A stretch of DNA of 64,000 bases. It comes from Rutidosis leptorrhynchoides (Eukaryota > Streptophyta > Magnoliopsida > Asterales > Asteraceae). The DNA is taken from NCBI RefSeq assembly GCF_046630445.1, contig NC_092334.1, positions 101,813,501-101,877,500 on the forward strand, in the 5' to 3' direction. The notes under the pieces were generated by a model, which saw only the letters and a list, made by a program, of their open reading frames with translations, had not been told where the DNA came from and ran no database searches. A program made the translations under genes and the position numbers. Shown in pieces: positions 63,025 through 64,000 of this stretch (positions are counted from its first letter, which is position 1; each line of letters opens with the position of its first letter).

Positions 63025-64000
63025 TTAGTTAGCTGTGGTATCGAAATTATGATTAACTTCATTGTCGACTTCCATCGGACCATGTATGTAATGTTTAACT
63101 CTGTGACCATTAACTTTAAATTCAATCTCATTTGAATTTATCAATTCTATCGTTCCGTATGGGAAAACTCTTTTGACTATGAATGGTCCAGACCATCTTG
63201 ATTTCAATTTTCCAGGAAATAGCTTGAATCGTGAATTGAAAAGAAGAACTCTGTCTCCTTCTTTAAATTCTTTTGAACTTCTGATTCTTTTATCATGCCA
63301 TTTCTTCGTTCTTTCTTTATAGATTAACGAATTTTCGTATGCTTCATGTCTTAATTCTTCTAATTCGTTTAGTTGACTTAATCGTAGACGTCCAGCTTCA
63401 TGTAAATCAAGATTACATGTTTTCAAAGCCCAAAATGCTTTGTGTTCAATTTCTACTGGAAGATGACATGCTTTTCCATAAACAAGTCTAAAAGGTGTGG
63501 TTCCAATTGGAGTTTTGTAGGCTGTTCTAAAAGCCCAGAGTGCATCCTCCAATTTAATGGACCATTCCTTCGGATTTGATCCTACGGTTTTCTCTAGAAT
63601 ACGTTTTAAAGCTCGGTTGGTATTTTCAACTTGTCCACTTGTTTGTGGATGATATGCGGTGGAGATTTTATGAGTTACTCCATATCTTTTAAGAACTTTC
63701 TCAAGTTGATTATTACAGAAATGAGTACCCCGATCACTTATTAAAGCTTTCGGTGTTCCAAACCTTGCAAAAAGACGTTTTAAAAAGTTGACTATAACTC
63801 GTGCATCGTTAGTTGGGAGAGCTTGTGCTTCCGCCCATTTAGATACATAATCAATGGCTACGAGTATATATAGATTATTATGAGATTTTGGAAATGGACC
63901 CATAAAGTCAATACCCCAAATGTCAAATACTTCACATACTTGGATGACATTTTGTGGCATTTCATCACGTTGACTTATTTTTCCGGCCCTTTGACAAGCA
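63025..64000 (-). CDS. int: G integrase (N-terminus outside the window)
   Basis: The frame is open to the window edge and starts inside the zinc region ('[16 protein letters not shown]'). The core has D ('[10 protein letters not shown]'), D ('ISDRGTHF') and E ('SGQVENTNR'). '[20 protein letters not shown]' and '[17 protein letters not shown]' are typical of non-chromovirus gypsy (Athila/Tat) integrases, and there is no chromodomain. The C-terminus reads '[18 protein letters not shown]' and stops at 63025-63027. It inserts element cDNA into host chromosomes. No lesion is seen in this part. Confidence 0.9.
   Translation of the reverse strand, partial: ACQRAGKISQRDEMPQNVIQVCEVFDIWGIDFMGPFPKSHNNLYILVAIDYVSKWAEAQALPTNDARVIVNFLKRLFARFGTPKALISDRGTHFCNNQLEKVLKRYGVTHKISTAYHPQTSGQVENTNRALKRILEKTVGSNPKEWSIKLEDALWAFRTAYKTPIGTTPFRLVYGKACHLPVEIEHKAFWALKTCNLDLHEAGRLRLSQLNELEELRHEAYENSLIYKERTKKWHDKRIRSSKEFKEGDRVLLFNSRFKLFPGKLKSRWSGPFIVKRVFPYGTIELINSNEIEFKVNGHRVKHYIHGPMEVDNEVNHNFDTTAN

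Larger units (their letters stand above)
55169..64000 (-). mobile_element. G: Athila-type gypsy element (runs off the right edge)
   Basis: Its 3' LTR is 55169-57153. Reading in its own direction from the right edge: integrase, a small zinc-knuckle ORF, a long spacer, an ATHILA ORF-1 type protein in env position, about 2 kb of noncoding DNA, polypurine tract, LTR. Lineage is inferred from the integrase and from the extra 3' ORF. gag, protease, RT and the 5' LTR are outside the window. Confidence 0.85.

Overview
The window is repeat-rich plant nuclear DNA. It is AT-rich with long (TTA)n and (TA)n arrays, and its coding content is plant-type Ty3/gypsy (Tekay/Del chromovirus, Tat and Athila lineages) and Ty1/copia. 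The style of these LTRs suggests a daisy-family (Asteraceae) genome, but that is my recollection, not proof. I find no ordinary host gene; the only host-type protein is an F-box gene carried inside a retrotransposon.

Layout. The window is a stack of LTR elements nested inside one another. H0 is a broken Tat-lineage gypsy gag-protease (1-978 and 13288-14801, + strand). A (979-13282, +) splits the gag of H0; it has ~3.9 kb LTRs and no gag-pol. B (from 14802, - strand) enters the protease of H0, and only part of one LTR is visible. C (from 16753, +) enters the LTR of B; it is a Tekay-type element with an acidic pre-gag ORF, an F-box ORF, gag-protease and pol. D (18315-40102, +) enters the 5' LTR of C and carries a degraded gag-pol. 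E (22244-31966, -) enters the pre-gag ORF of D; it is a gag-pol-less relative of A. F (50424-55168, -) is a copia element in the 3' LTR of C. G (from 55169, -) is an Athila-type element in the LTR of F and runs off the right edge. Target-site duplications support D (TAATC) and E (GGTAC) exactly and A with one mismatch. Beyond 64000 one therefore expects the rest of G, F, C, B and H0, in that order.

By-eye LTR differences fall with nesting depth: C roughly 2.7%, D roughly 2%, A roughly 1%, E roughly 0.4%. These are counts made without an alignment program.

How the parts may work together. C and D would supply Gag, protease, RT, RNase H and integrase. A and E encode none of these, but they share with C and D the methionine-tRNA primer site, a leader motif just after it, an inverted repeat at the polypurine tract and, in degraded form, a pre-gag ORF. 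They look like parasites moved in trans. The most notable items are the F-box ORF in C; the pre-gag ORF family; internal copies of the polypurine tract; splice-acceptor-like sequences in front of each ORF; an antisense TATA-plus-membrane-peptide unit shared by A and E; tRNA-like pol III boxes inside LTRs; and a CG-rich palindrome module in G present both beside the LTR TATA box and upstream of the env-position ORF.
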